Notes under the pieces: model-generated
Told to the model about the DNA's origin: nothing
Seen by the model: the letters and a program-made list of their open reading frames with translations, nothing else
Databases searched by the model: none
Program-made: the position numbers and the translations under genes
NCBI GenBank assembly: GCA_015067895.1
Contig: SVLP01000014.1
Span: forward strand, 1 to 57,490
DNA length: 57,490 nt
Direction: 5' to 3'
From: Oscillospiraceae bacterium
GTDB taxonomy: Bacteria; Bacillota_A; Clostridia; Oscillospirales; Oscillospiraceae
Shown here: positions 16,322-23,670 of the stretch, piece by piece
Layout: every line of letters begins with the position of its first letter
Numbering within the stretch: position 1 is the stretch's first letter

Positions 16322-17404
16322 ATGGCTAATCCTGTAGCAAACCTGCAGCGTACCGCTGCTGAATTCAAGCAGATGGATGCAAAGGACAAGCGCCGCTATA
16401 TGATCGACAGCGTCCTGAACAATGCTCTGTACATCCTGATGGCGGTGTTCTGTGTCTATACTGCCATCCAGCGTCCCAACTTCCTGTCCCTGGGCTCCCT
16501 GGGCAACCTGATCGTCCAGGTCGCCGCCTACCTGCCCATGGCTCTGGGTATCGCAGGCTGTATCGTTCTGACCGGTACCGACCTGTCCGCAGGCCGTGCC
16601 GTCGGTCTGACTGCTGCCATCACCGGCGCCTTCCTGCAGAAGGCCGACTACGCCAACAAGATGCTGTCCTTCCTGCCCGAGGTCACCCCCTTCTGGATGG
16701 CTGTCACCCTGCTGTCCGTGGTCGCCATCGGCGCCGTCATCGGCCTGGTCAACGGCTTCTTCGTGGCCAAGTTCAGCCTGCATCCCTTCATCGTCACCCT
16801 GTCCACCCAGCTGATTACCTACGGCATCATCCTGTGGTTCTTCGATCTGAACGGCAACAACGGCGCCCCCATCGGCGGCCTGGACAGCCTGTACAAGGAC
16901 TTCCTGGGCACCACCATGTTCAAGATGGGCAACACCCCCATCCCCCTGTACGTGCTCTACGCCGTGCTGCTGACTGCTCTGATGTGGTTCATCTGGAACA
17001 AGACCACCTTCGGCAAGAACATGTTCGCCGTCGGCTCCAACGCCGAGGCCGCCAAGGTCTCCGGCGTCAATGTCTTCTGGACTACCGTTCTGGTTCACAC
17101 CCTGGCCGGTGCCATGTACGGCTACTCCGGCTTCGTTGAGGGCTTCCGCTCCGGCTCCATCGCTGCCGGTACCGGCACCAACTATGAGTGTGACGCCATC
17201 GCAGCCTGTGTCATCGGCGGTGTTTCCTTCGTCGGTGGTACCGGTAAGATCAGCGGCATCGTCCTGGGCGTGTTCATCCTGCGTATCATCTTCATCGCTC
17301 TGACCATGCTGGGCGTCAGCTCCTCCAGCCTGTACATCATCAAGGGCGCCATCATCCTCTGCGCTGTTGCACTGGATATGCGTAAGTACCTGGTGAAGAA
17401 GTAA
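16322..17404 (+). CDS. mglC: Mgl-type sugar ABC transporter permease
   Basis: 360 aa with about ten hydrophobic segments and the conserved GCIVLTGTDLSAGRAVGLTAA region and FAVGSNAEAAKVSGV cytoplasmic loop of the BPD_transp_2 family (MglC/RbsC). It forms the translocation channel with MglA and receives substrate from MglB. Ribosome binding site TAAGGAGG. Its TAA stop shares one base with the ATG of the following small gene. Confidence 0.94.
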   Translation: MANPVANLQRTAAEFKQMDAKDKRRYMIDSVLNNALYILMAVFCVYTAIQRPNFLSLGSLGNLIVQVAAYLPMALGIAGCIVLTGTDLSAGRAVGLTAAITGAFLQKADYANKMLSFLPEVTPFWMAVTLLSVVAIGAVIGLVNGFFVAKFSLHPFIVTLSTQLITYGIILWFFDLNGNNGAPIGGLDSLYKDFLGTTMFKMGNTPIPLYVLYAVLLTALMWFIWNKTTFGKNMFAVGSNAEAAKVSGVNVFWTTVLVHTLAGAMYGYSGFVEGFRSGSIAAGTGTNYECDAIAACVIGGVSFVGGTGKISGIVLGVFILRIIFIALTMLGVSSSSLYIIKGAIILCAVALDMRKYLVKK

Positions 17405-17784
17405 TGGAAGAGCCCCGCGCAAATCCCGACGTGCCCGAGGAGAAGCTCCCTCCGTTCCGGGGACTGTACCGGCATGTGAAGATCTCCGTCAAGGCTCTGG
17501 ACTGGGTCATCGTTGCCTGCATCGCGGTCATTCTGATCGTGGTGGCGTTTGAGCTTCGTGATCCCGGCTTCACCGTCACATTTGATTCCAGAGGCGGCAC
17601 CGATGTGCCCGCCCAGACGCAGATGTACGGCGAGCATCTGGAGGTTCCGGAGCCGCCCACCCGGGAAGGCTACGAGTTTACGGGCTGGTACACGGATGCA
17701 TCCTGCGACATCCCCTGGATCCTGGAGACCAGAACCATTGAGACGGATATGACCCTCTACGCAGGTTGGGAAAAAACCGAATAG
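17404..17784 (+). CDS. Small membrane-anchored protein with an InlB B-repeat, coupled to mglC
   Basis: 126 aa. Residues ~1-30 are charged and cytoplasmic; ~36-52 (LDWVIVACIAVILIVVAFEL) form one transmembrane helix; the rest is a single InlB B-repeat/Listeria-Bacteroides repeat: VTFDSRGGTDVPAQ, PPTREGYEFTGWYTDASC and DMTLYAGW are the hallmark segments. Such repeats normally occur in large surface proteins in tandem. One copy on a small membrane protein fused translationally to a sugar transporter operon is unusual. It could modulate or locate the transporter; function unknown. A strong terminator follows. Confidence 0.82.
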   Translation: MEEPRANPDVPEEKLPPFRGLYRHVKISVKALDWVIVACIAVILIVVAFELRDPGFTVTFDSRGGTDVPAQTQMYGEHLEVPEPPTREGYEFTGWYTDASCDIPWILETRTIETDMTLYAGWEKTE

Positions 17785-17793
17785 CAAGCACCG

Positions 17794-17828
17794 TTTTGGG
17801 GGAGGGAAACCTCCCCCAAAAATTTTTT
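17794..17828 (+). terminator. Rho-independent terminator of the mgl operon
   Basis: TTTTGGGGGAGG, loop GAAA, CCTCCCCCAAAA, then ATTTTTT. Confidence 0.93.
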
Positions 17829-17848
17829 GGATTTTTTGAAAAAATGTG

Positions 17849-17877
17849 TTGACAAATGGGGGGTGGTCGTGTATAAT
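17849..17877 (+). promoter_or_regulatory. Perfect consensus promoter of the tRNA-Asp/Phe/Gly operon
   Basis: TTGACA, 17 bases, TATAAT: full match to the housekeeping consensus, 35 bases before tRNA-Asp. Confidence 0.95.
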
Positions 17878-17912
17878 TCATCTCGTCGCTGAGGTACAGC
17901 GGCAAGCGAAAT

Positions 17913-17989
17913 GGCCCTGTGGTGCAGTCGGTTAGCACGCCAGCCTGTCACGCTGGAGGTCGACGGTTCGAGTCCGTTCGGGGTCGCCA
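17913..17989 (+). tRNA. tRNA-Asp(GTC)
   Basis: The acceptor stem GGCCCTG pairs with CGGGGTC. The anticodon loop CTGTCAC gives GTC. T loop GTTCGAGTC. CCA is encoded at 17987-17989. First gene of the operon. Confidence 0.96.
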
Positions 17990-17992
17990 AAA

Positions 17993-18020
17993 TTAGACCA
18001 GAGCTTCGGCTCTGGTCTAA
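17993..18020. other. Perfect hairpin in the tRNA-Asp/tRNA-Phe spacer
   Basis: TTAGACCAGAGC, loop TTCG, GCTCTGGTCTAA: 12-bp stem with a stable UUCG tetraloop. No T-tract follows, so it is more likely a processing or partial-termination structure than a full terminator. Confidence 0.75.
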
Positions 18021-18025
18021 TATAT

Positions 18026-18101
<76 letters not shown>

Positions 18102-18107
18102 TTACCT

Positions 18108-18183
18108 GCGGGTGTAGCTCATCCGGTAGAGCGCCACCTTGCCAAGGTGGAGGTAGCGAGTTCGAGCCTCGTCACCCGCTCCA
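18108..18183 (+). tRNA. tRNA-Gly(GCC)
   Basis: The acceptor stem GCGGGTG pairs with CACCCGC. The anticodon loop TTGCCAA gives GCC. CCA encoded at 18181-18183. Its 3' 48 bases are identical to the partial tRNA-Gly at the left window edge. Confidence 0.96.
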
Positions 18184-18184
18184 G

Positions 18185-18223
18185 AAAAAAGAAGCCGATG
18201 CAAAAGCATCGGCTTCTTTTTTT
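18185..18223 (+). terminator. Rho-independent terminator of the tRNA-Asp/Phe/Gly operon
   Basis: GAAGCCGATGC, loop AAAA, GCATCGGCTTC, then seven T. Confidence 0.94.
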
Positions 18224-18224
18224 A

Positions 18225-18380
18225 ATGAAATTTGCCTGCGGCAAGTGAAGTATCGCTGGCGCGATATGAAGTAGCTTCGCTATGAAGTGTGCTGACGCAC
18301 ATGATGGGCAAATTTCACTTCATTGCGAAGCAACTTCATGTCCGAAGGACACTTCATATTGCGTAAGCAATACTTCATTT
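18225..18380. repeat. Array of tiny hairpins after a tRNA operon (copy 2)
   Basis: About seven palindromes (TTGCCTGCGGCAA, ATCGCTGGCGCGAT, TAGCTTCGCTA, TGTGCTGACGCACA, TTGCGAAGCAA, TGTCCGAAGGACA, ATTGCGTAAGCAAT) are separated first by ATGAAGT and, in the second half, by its reverse complement ACTTCAT. GAAATTTGCC (18227) and GGCAAATTTC (18307) are a perfect 10-bp inverted pair enclosing the first half. No coding potential. Confidence 0.8.
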
Positions 18381-18409
18381 TTCATTCAAATTCTATCCCC
18401 CCACCCGGC

Positions 18410-18438
18410 TTCCGTTCCCATTTGGTATGCGTTATAAT
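18410..18438 (+). promoter_or_regulatory. Weak candidate promoter of the ECF S-component gene
   Basis: Consensus -10 TATAAT at 18433-18438 with a poor -35 (TTCCGT) 17 bases upstream. No riboswitch-like structure was seen in the short leader. Confidence 0.45.
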
Positions 18439-18470
18439 ATGGCCATACCGATTAAGAAGGAGCGAATCCC

Positions 18471-19013
18471 ATGAAACTGTCTCCCATCAAGCGTCTGACC
18501 CTGTCCGCTCTGTGCATTGCCCTGTGTGTGGTGCTGCCCATGGCCTTCCATGTGATCCCCAATGCCGGTTCTGTGATGCTGCCCATGCATATCCCCGTGC
18601 TGCTGTGCGGTCTGGTCTGCGGATGGCAGTACGGCCTGCTCTGCGGCTGTCTGGGCCCTCTGGTGTCCTCGATCCTGACGGGCATGCCCCCCGCCGCCAT
18701 CCTGCCCGGCATGATGGTGGAGTGCGGCATGTACGGCTGCGTGGGTGGCCTGATGATGGAGCGTGTCCGCACCGGCAGTCTGTATGCCGACCTGTACATC
18801 AGCCTTCCTGTCGCCATGCTGGCGGGCCGCGTCCTGTCCGGCATCGCCAAGGCTCTGATCTTCGCCCCCGGCACCAGCTTCGCCGCCTGGGCCACCGCCA
18901 GCTTCGTCACGGCTCTGCCCGGCATCTCCATCCAGCTGATCCTGATCCCCACCCTCATCGTGGCGCTGACCCGCGCCGGACTGATCCCCAGCCGGTACGC
19001 CGTCCGTGTATAA
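18471..19013 (+). CDS. ECF transporter S component, substrate unknown
   Basis: 180 aa, about six hydrophobic helices. SPIKRLTLSALCIALCVVLP, with a basic N-terminus followed by the first helix, and MLPMHIPVLLCGLVCGWQYG are typical of energy-coupling-factor substrate-binding (S) proteins for vitamins and other micronutrients. The shared EcfAAT energising module is not in the window, as is usual for group II systems. Substrate cannot be named from sequence and no biosynthetic or riboswitch context is present. Ribosome binding site AAGGAG. The stop codon overlaps the first base of a 158-bp repeat element. Confidence 0.82.
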   Translation: MKLSPIKRLTLSALCIALCVVLPMAFHVIPNAGSVMLPMHIPVLLCGLVCGWQYGLLCGCLGPLVSSILTGMPPAAILPGMMVECGMYGCVGGLMMERVRTGSLYADLYISLPVAMLAGRVLSGIAKALIFAPGTSFAAWATASFVTALPGISIQLILIPTLIVALTRAGLIPSRYAVRV

Positions 19014-19170
19014 TACTGCTTTTTAATGAAAACCTTTAACCCTCGCCGGTCTAAATTCCGTCAGAACGCGTTCTCCTCCTCGATGGGCGACAGCCCACCT
19101 TCGTCGTCGGCCTTTTCTGACGAAATTTATCCTCGGCGAGTCCTTAAAGCTTTTAATCAAAAATCAGTAT
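19013..19170. repeat. 158-bp inverted-repeat element, copy 1
   Basis: Runs from ATACTG to CAGTAT. Outer arms CCTCGCCGG/CCTCGGCGAG, an inner stem AAATTCCGTCAGAA/TTCTGACGAAATTT and a central hairpin TGGGC-GACA-GCCCA. A second copy of identical length is at 27499-27656. No ORF. It resembles a MITE or a structured RNA. Confidence 0.8.
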
Positions 19171-19185
19171 AAAAAGTTTACATCT

Positions 19186-19213
19186 AAGCGGCTCCGAAGG
19201 GGGCCGCTTTTTC
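19186..19213 (+). terminator. Candidate terminator downstream of the 158-bp repeat
   Basis: AAGCGGC, loop TCCGAAGGG, GGCCGCTT, then TTTTC. Probably terminates the ECF S transcript. Confidence 0.7.
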
Positions 19214-19242
19214 TTGCTTTTTTGGCGGTGTTGGCATAGAAT
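19214..19242 (+). promoter_or_regulatory. Promoter of the alpha/beta hydrolase gene
   Basis: TTGCTT, 17 bases, TAGAAT. Confidence 0.6.
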
Positions 19243-19266
19243 AGGGGGCAGAAAGGATGATGAAAT

Positions 19267-19986
19267 GTGTATCGAAAGATCAAAAAAGGATTGCTGATCG
19301 CCTTCGCCGTTTTCCTGGTGTTCTCGATCGTGTTCGGGCTCTACGCAGGGGACTACTACCACGCAGACCTGGAAGCCATCAACGCCCTGTCCATCGGCAT
19401 GGACTACGAGAAGATGGAGCGGCTGGAGGACGGCTCGCTGGTGTTCTATCCGGCGGAATATGACACCGCCGTGATCTTCTACCCCGGCGGCAAGGTGGAG
19501 GCCACGGCCTACATCCCCCTGATGGAGCACTGCGCCCAGGAGGGCATACTGTCGGTGCTGATGCCCATGCCCTTCAACCTGGCCGTGCTGGCGAAGGACG
19601 CGGCGGAGGGGATCCCGGAGCAGTTTCCCGAGGTGGAGCACTGGTACATGGCGGGCCACTCCCTGGGCGGCAGCATGGCGGCCTCCTTCACGGCGGAGAA
19701 CACCGCCTGGGTGGACGGCCTGATCCTGCTGGCGGCCTACTCCACGGAGCCGCTGGAGGTGCCGGTGCTCAGCATCTACGGCAGCGAGGACGGCGTGCTG
19801 AACATGGAGAAGTATGAGAAGTACCGCTCCAATCTGCCCGCTGATTTCGAAGAGCATGTGATCGATGGCGGCAGCCACGCGGGCTTCGGTCTGTACGGCG
19901 CGCAGGATGGGGATGGAACCGCATCCATGACCAACCATGAACAGATCGCCCGGACAGCGGAGCTGATCGCCCAGTTCGTGAAATAA
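19267..19986 (+). CDS. Membrane-anchored alpha/beta hydrolase
   Basis: 239 aa. Residues ~7-24 (KGLLIAFAVFLVFSIVFGLY) form an N-terminal membrane anchor or uncleaved signal, so the catalytic domain is probably outside the membrane. The nucleophile elbow GHSLGG (Ser) lies near residue 140, an acid in SIYGSEDGVLN and the catalytic His in DGGSHAGFG: a complete triad. Substrate unknown. The start is GTG at 19267, with AAAGGA about 8 bases upstream; an overlapping ATG is out of frame. A bidirectional-looking terminator separates it from the convergent dprA-like gene. Confidence 0.8.
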   Translation: MYRKIKKGLLIAFAVFLVFSIVFGLYAGDYYHADLEAINALSIGMDYEKMERLEDGSLVFYPAEYDTAVIFYPGGKVEATAYIPLMEHCAQEGILSVLMPMPFNLAVLAKDAAEGIPEQFPEVEHWYMAGHSLGGSMAASFTAENTAWVDGLILLAAYSTEPLEVPVLSIYGSEDGVLNMEKYEKYRSNLPADFEEHVIDGGSHAGFGLYGAQDGDGTASMTNHEQIARTAELIAQFVK

Positions 19987-19989
19987 GGA

Positions 19990-20019
19990 AATCCCGGACG
20001 AAAGTCCGGGATTTTTTAT
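19990..20019. terminator. Terminator between convergent hydrolase and dprA-like genes
   Basis: ATCCCGGAC, loop GAAA, GTCCGGGAT, then TTTTTT on the plus strand. Confidence 0.9.
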
Positions 20020-20903
20020 ATCGATTGTTGTGCGGGGCAGGGGAGTTCAGACAGTTTTTCCAACTCTTCGAAGCTAATGAGCACCGCGCCCATCTGTTCC
20101 AGCAGCTTCGCGCTTTCGCTGCCGTCGTCGAAGACATACAGGGGTGACCAGCCGAAGCGCAGGTTTTTGACACTGCCGTCCCAGGTGCCTCCGGTGCGGA
20201 GGGAACATTGAGCCGCTATGGCCGCGATGCCCAATGCGTGGATACACCGGTTCCGGCTCAGGGCCCGCTGGGCGGAGAATTCCAGATCGAAGTCCTCCTC
20301 GCTCAGGTACAGGATGTTCCTGGCGGGGACATGGTCGGTGAGCCTGTCGGCCACGATGCTGATGACGCCGCCGTTGGCCGCAAGAGCCGCGTTCTGGGCG
20401 GTGCGGTCGGCGCCCCGGGCGTTGCCGGAGATCAGGGTAAGTCCCTGCTTCGCCGCCTGTGCGCCCGCCTGACGGGCGAAGGCCTGGTTTTCCGGGTACA
20501 GCTCCCGGCTTCCCACCAGGGCGATGCCGGGCCGCTCCAGCAGACTCAGGTCGCCCCGGGCCCAAAGACAGCCGGGGGCATCATCTCCCAGGGCGTTAAG
20601 AATGCGCCGGGGATACCCGGGGGTCAGCCGGGTTAGCGGCACACAGCCGAATTTCGCCGCTTTCGCCAAATATCGATCCAAAAGCTCCTCTTCCGAAAGA
20701 AGCGCCACGATCCGTCCGGCCTCCTCAGCTCCGTAGCCCATGGTGGTCAGATCCCGCTCTTCCAGCTCCCGATCCTCCATGGATCTTTCGGCATCCCGCA
20801 CCCGTCTGGCCAGCTTCCGAAATTGGGCTGGGGTCAGGGGCCGCCGCTGGGGGTTGCCCAGATGGGAGCACAGCAGCAGCCAGCCCCGCTCGGCCCCGGT
20901 CAA
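20016..20903 (-). CDS. DprA/Smf-like DNA processing protein
   Basis: 295 aa. The central Rossmann-like region shows ERPGIALVGSRELYPENQ and TLISGNARGADRTAQNAAL, the nucleotide-binding motifs of DprA, which loads RecA on incoming single-stranded DNA. The N-terminal part differs from canonical DprA, and the C-terminus (NLRFGWSPLYVFDDGSESA) lacks the usual winged helix. It is a divergent DprA/SLOG relative. The start is TTG at 20903, overlapping the TGA stop of the helicase gene (TTGA), so it is translationally coupled to it. Role in transformation is inference. Confidence 0.75.
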   Translation of the reverse strand: MTGAERGWLLLCSHLGNPQRRPLTPAQFRKLARRVRDAERSMEDRELEERDLTTMGYGAEEAGRIVALLSEEELLDRYLAKAAKFGCVPLTRLTPGYPRRILNALGDDAPGCLWARGDLSLLERPGIALVGSRELYPENQAFARQAGAQAAKQGLTLISGNARGADRTAQNAALAANGGVISIVADRLTDHVPARNILYLSEEDFDLEFSAQRALSRNRCIHALGIAAIAAQCSLRTGGTWDGSVKNLRFGWSPLYVFDDGSESAKLLEQMGAVLISFEELEKLSELPCPAQQSI

Positions 20904-22096
20904 CGGAATCGCCGCCGCTTCTGGGGCGGGGGAGTGGGCTTGACCTCTTCCACGGTCAGACTGCCGTCCTCGCCCAGGATCATGGGCTGGACGGTGAACT
21001 TGCAGAACTTGCAGATCTCGTCCAGCTTGGCCTTCTCGGGGAAGTTGCCGATGATCGACCAGGCCTGACCCTTGCGTTTGGCGCGGCCGGTGCGGCCGAT
21101 GCGGTGGACGTAATATTCGTTCTCGTCGGGGATGTCGAAGTTGATGACGCAGTCCACATCGTCCACGTCGATGCCCCGGGATGCCACGTCGGTGGCGATC
21201 AGGATGGGCAGCTTGCCCTGGCGGAAGCGGAGCATGGTCTTCTCCCGCTGGCTCTGGCGGATGTCGCCGTGGATGCAGTCGCAGTCCAGACCCGTGCGCT
21301 GGAGCTCGTCACTGAGCCGCTGGCACATATGCTTGGTGTTGCAGAAGATGATGACCCGCTCGAAGCCCTGGGATTTGATGAGCCGCAGGGTGGTCTCGGC
21401 CTTGGCCAGAGGGGAGACGGTCAGGCAGAACTGGTCGATGTCGGGACGGTCATCCTGCTTGGGCTCCACGGTGATCTCAATTTCGTCCCGCTGGTACATC
21501 CACTGCACCGTCATGACCTCCTGGGAAATGGTGGCGGAGAACAGACCCAGATTCTTCCGGTTCTTGACCTTGTCCAGGATCCGGGTCACGTCCTTGAAGA
21601 AGCCCATATCCAGCATCCGGTCAGCCTCGTCCAGAACCACAGTTTGAATTTTGTCAAAACGGATGGTCTTGCGGTTGTAGTGATCCATCAGACGGCCGGG
21701 GGTGGCGACCACGATCTGGGGCTTTTTCTCCAGAGCCTTGATCTGTCCGCCGATGCCTGCGCCGCCGTAGAGGACGGCCACGCGGATGTTCTGGTAGTAG
21801 GTCAGCAGGCTTCTGAGCTCGTCACCGATCTGGATGGCCAGCTCCCGGGTGGGGGCCAGGATCAGACCCTGGACAGCGTCGGAGCCGGCGTCGATGTGCT
21901 CGATCATGGGGATGCCGAAGGCGAAGGTCTTGCCGGTGCCCGTGGGGGCCTTGGCGATGACATCGCGCCACTGCATAAAATGGGGGATGGCTTCGGCCTG
22001 GATGGTGGTGGGCCAGCCGTAGCCCTTCTGCTCCAGGGCCTTGAGCATGGCATCGCTGAGACCAAGATCCCGGAACGTAATGTTGCTTTCACTCAT
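20900..22096 (-). CDS. DEAD-box RNA helicase
   Basis: 398 aa. Q-motif region TFRDLGLSDAMLKALEQKGY, motif I APTGTGKT, Ia PTRELAIQ, II VLDEADRMLDMGF, III SATIS, VI HRIGRTGRAKRKG: a complete two-domain ATP-dependent RNA helicase core with a short C-terminal tail. It would remodel RNA in cold response, ribosome assembly or decay; the sequence does not discriminate. The start at 22096 has GAGGAAG upstream; the in-frame ATG at 22126 has no ribosome binding site. First gene of a two-gene operon with the dprA-like gene. Confidence 0.93.
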   Translation of the reverse strand: MSESNITFRDLGLSDAMLKALEQKGYGWPTTIQAEAIPHFMQWRDVIAKAPTGTGKTFAFGIPMIEHIDAGSDAVQGLILAPTRELAIQIGDELRSLLTYYQNIRVAVLYGGAGIGGQIKALEKKPQIVVATPGRLMDHYNRKTIRFDKIQTVVLDEADRMLDMGFFKDVTRILDKVKNRKNLGLFSATISQEVMTVQWMYQRDEIEITVEPKQDDRPDIDQFCLTVSPLAKAETTLRLIKSQGFERVIIFCNTKHMCQRLSDELQRTGLDCDCIHGDIRQSQREKTMLRFRQGKLPILIATDVASRGIDVDDVDCVINFDIPDENEYYVHRIGRTGRAKRKGQAWSIIGNFPEKAKLDEICKFCKFTVQPMILGEDGSLTVEEVKPTPPPQKRRRFR

Positions 22097-22135
22097 AATA
22101 TCTTCCTCGTTTTTGTATATGTTCAAATCTTACAT

Positions 22136-22164
22136 ATTCTATCAGTTTTTCTGTCACTTTGCAA
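22136..22164 (-). promoter_or_regulatory. Promoter of the helicase/dprA-like operon
   Basis: Minus strand: TTGCAA, 17 bases, TAGAAT with extended TGA before the -10. Confidence 0.7.
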
Positions 22165-22213
22165 CCAATTTCATGGGTTTTGTGAAAATTCAGAAAACAT
22201 AATAGTCTTTCGG

Positions 22214-22242
22214 TGGACAAACCAGTTATAATGTGGTAAGAT
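22214..22242 (+). promoter_or_regulatory. Candidate promoter of the tagA-tmk-mltG operon
   Basis: TGGACA, 17 bases, TAAGAT. An alternative -10 TATAAT at 22227-22232 lacks a good -35. Confidence 0.5.
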
Positions 22243-22275
22243 TATCATGAATTACTATGGAAAGGTGTGTGAACC

Positions 22276-23007
22276 TTGAGAATTGATGTTATGGGTGTCG
22301 GCTTTGACAACCTGACCAAATCGGAATTTACCGCGAAAGCGGAGGATATGCTCCGGAACAAGGAGCGCGGCTATGTGGTGACCCCCAATGCCGAGATCGT
22401 GTATGAGTCCATCCAGGACGACGGCTTCCGGGCCCTCCTGAACGATGCCAGCATGGTGCTGCCCGACGGCGCAGGCGTGGTGCTGGGCGCGAAGATCCTG
22501 GGCACCCCCCTGAAGGAGAAGGTGGCCGGTATCGAGTTCGGCGAGGAGGTCTGCAAGCTCCTGGCGAAAAACAACGGCAAGCTCTACCTGCTGGGCAGCA
22601 AGCCCGGCATCGCCAAGTCCGCCGGTGAGAAGCTGGCCCAGAAGTACCCCGGTCTCGTCATCTGCGGCGCGGCGGACGGCTATTTCAAGGACGAGAAGGC
22701 GGTCATCGAGAAGATCAACGCCGCTGACCCCGATGTGCTCTTCGTCTGCCTGGGCGCACCCAAGCAGGAGAAGTTCATCAAGGAGCATTTCGAGGAGCTG
22801 AACGTGACCCTGATGCTGGGTCTGGGCGGCAGCCTGGACGGCTACGCAGGCGTTGCCCAGCGGGCCCCCAAGTGGATGATCGACCTGAGCCTGGAGTGGC
22901 TGTACCGGCTGCTGAAGGAGCCCAAGCGTCTGGGCCGGATGATGCGGCTGCCCAAGTTCGTGGCGGCCTGCACCGGCGAAAAGCTCCGGAGGAAGAAGAA
23001 TGGGTAA
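22276..23007 (+). CDS. WecG/TagA/CpsF family glycosyltransferase (GT26)
   Basis: 243 aa. TPNAEIVYES, LPDGAGVVLGAKILG, LLGSKPGIA and FVCLGAPKQEKFI are the family motifs. GT26 enzymes add N-acetylmannosaminuronic acid or N-acetylmannosamine to a lipid-linked GlcNAc, an early step in wall-polymer synthesis, at the cytoplasmic membrane face. The start is TTG at 22276 with AAAGGTG upstream, giving the usual N-terminus MRIDVMGV. It overlaps tmk by 8 bp and heads a five-gene operon. Confidence 0.9.
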   Translation: MRIDVMGVGFDNLTKSEFTAKAEDMLRNKERGYVVTPNAEIVYESIQDDGFRALLNDASMVLPDGAGVVLGAKILGTPLKEKVAGIEFGEEVCKLLAKNNGKLYLLGSKPGIAKSAGEKLAQKYPGLVICGAADGYFKDEKAVIEKINAADPDVLFVCLGAPKQEKFIKEHFEELNVTLMLGLGGSLDGYAGVAQRAPKWMIDLSLEWLYRLLKEPKRLGRMMRLPKFVAACTGEKLRRKKNG

Positions 23008-23668
23008 GCTGATCGTGATCGAGGGCACCGACGGCTCCGGCAAGTCCACCCAGTTCCGGCTTCTGACGGAGGCCGTGGCGAAGATGGGCTGCGAGTTCCG
23101 GAAGCTGGTTTTCCCCCAATACGCGGAGGAAAGCTCGGCCCTGATCCGAATGTACCTGGGCGGTCAGTTCGGCACCAAACCCTCGGACGTCAACGCCTAC
23201 GCGGCCTCGGCCTTCTACGCTGTGGATCGCTACGCCTCTTACAAGAAGGTCTGGGGCGAGTGGTACGAGCAGGGCGGCCTGGTGCTTTCTGACCGCTACA
23301 CCACCTCCAATGCCGTCCACCAGGCCTCCAAGGAGCCCGAGGAGCGGCAGGGGGAATTCCTGCGGTGGCTCTACGAATTCGAATACGACAAGCTGGGCCT
23401 GCCCCGGCCTGATCTGACCATCTATCTGGATGTGCCCACGGAATACACCGAGCAGCTCCTGCGTTCCCGGGAGGCCGCCACCGGCACCAAGGCGGATATC
23501 CACGAGCAGGATCTGGGCTACCTGGCCACCTGCCGGAGGATGGGCAGAAAGGCCGCCGAGTTCTACGGCTGGACGGTCATCGACTGCGTCCGGGGCGGCG
23601 TGATGCGCTCCATCGAAGACATCCACGAAGAGATCTGCGCCCATGTTGTGCGCTGTCTGGAGGAATGA
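23000..23668 (+). CDS. tmk: Thymidylate kinase-like protein
   Basis: 222 aa. P-loop EGTDGSGKST (residues 8-17), the DRY motif in VLSDRYTTSNAVHQ, and a lid region RSREAATGTKADIHE. It phosphorylates dTMP to dTDP with ATP in the cytoplasm. The lid and the VFPQYAEESSALIRMYLGGQFG segment are of the variant seen in Clostridia. Ribosome binding site GGAGGAAG lies inside the end of the preceding gene. It links with thyA/dfrA (31.8 kb) in dTTP supply but is not co-transcribed with them. Confidence 0.9.
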   Translation: MGKLIVIEGTDGSGKSTQFRLLTEAVAKMGCEFRKLVFPQYAEESSALIRMYLGGQFGTKPSDVNAYAASAFYAVDRYASYKKVWGEWYEQGGLVLSDRYTTSNAVHQASKEPEERQGEFLRWLYEFEYDKLGLPRPDLTIYLDVPTEYTEQLLRSREAATGTKADIHEQDLGYLATCRRMGRKAAEFYGWTVIDCVRGGVMRSIEDIHEEICAHVVRCLEE

Positions 23669-23670
23669 AT

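Noticed and set aside
18225..18380. CRISPR array
   Set aside because: The repeated units are 7-base spacers between self-complementary stems, total period about 20 bp, and there are no cas genes.
18381..18470. Vitamin riboswitch ahead of the ECF S-component gene
   Set aside because: The leader is under 40 bases after the candidate promoter and shows no conserved riboswitch core.
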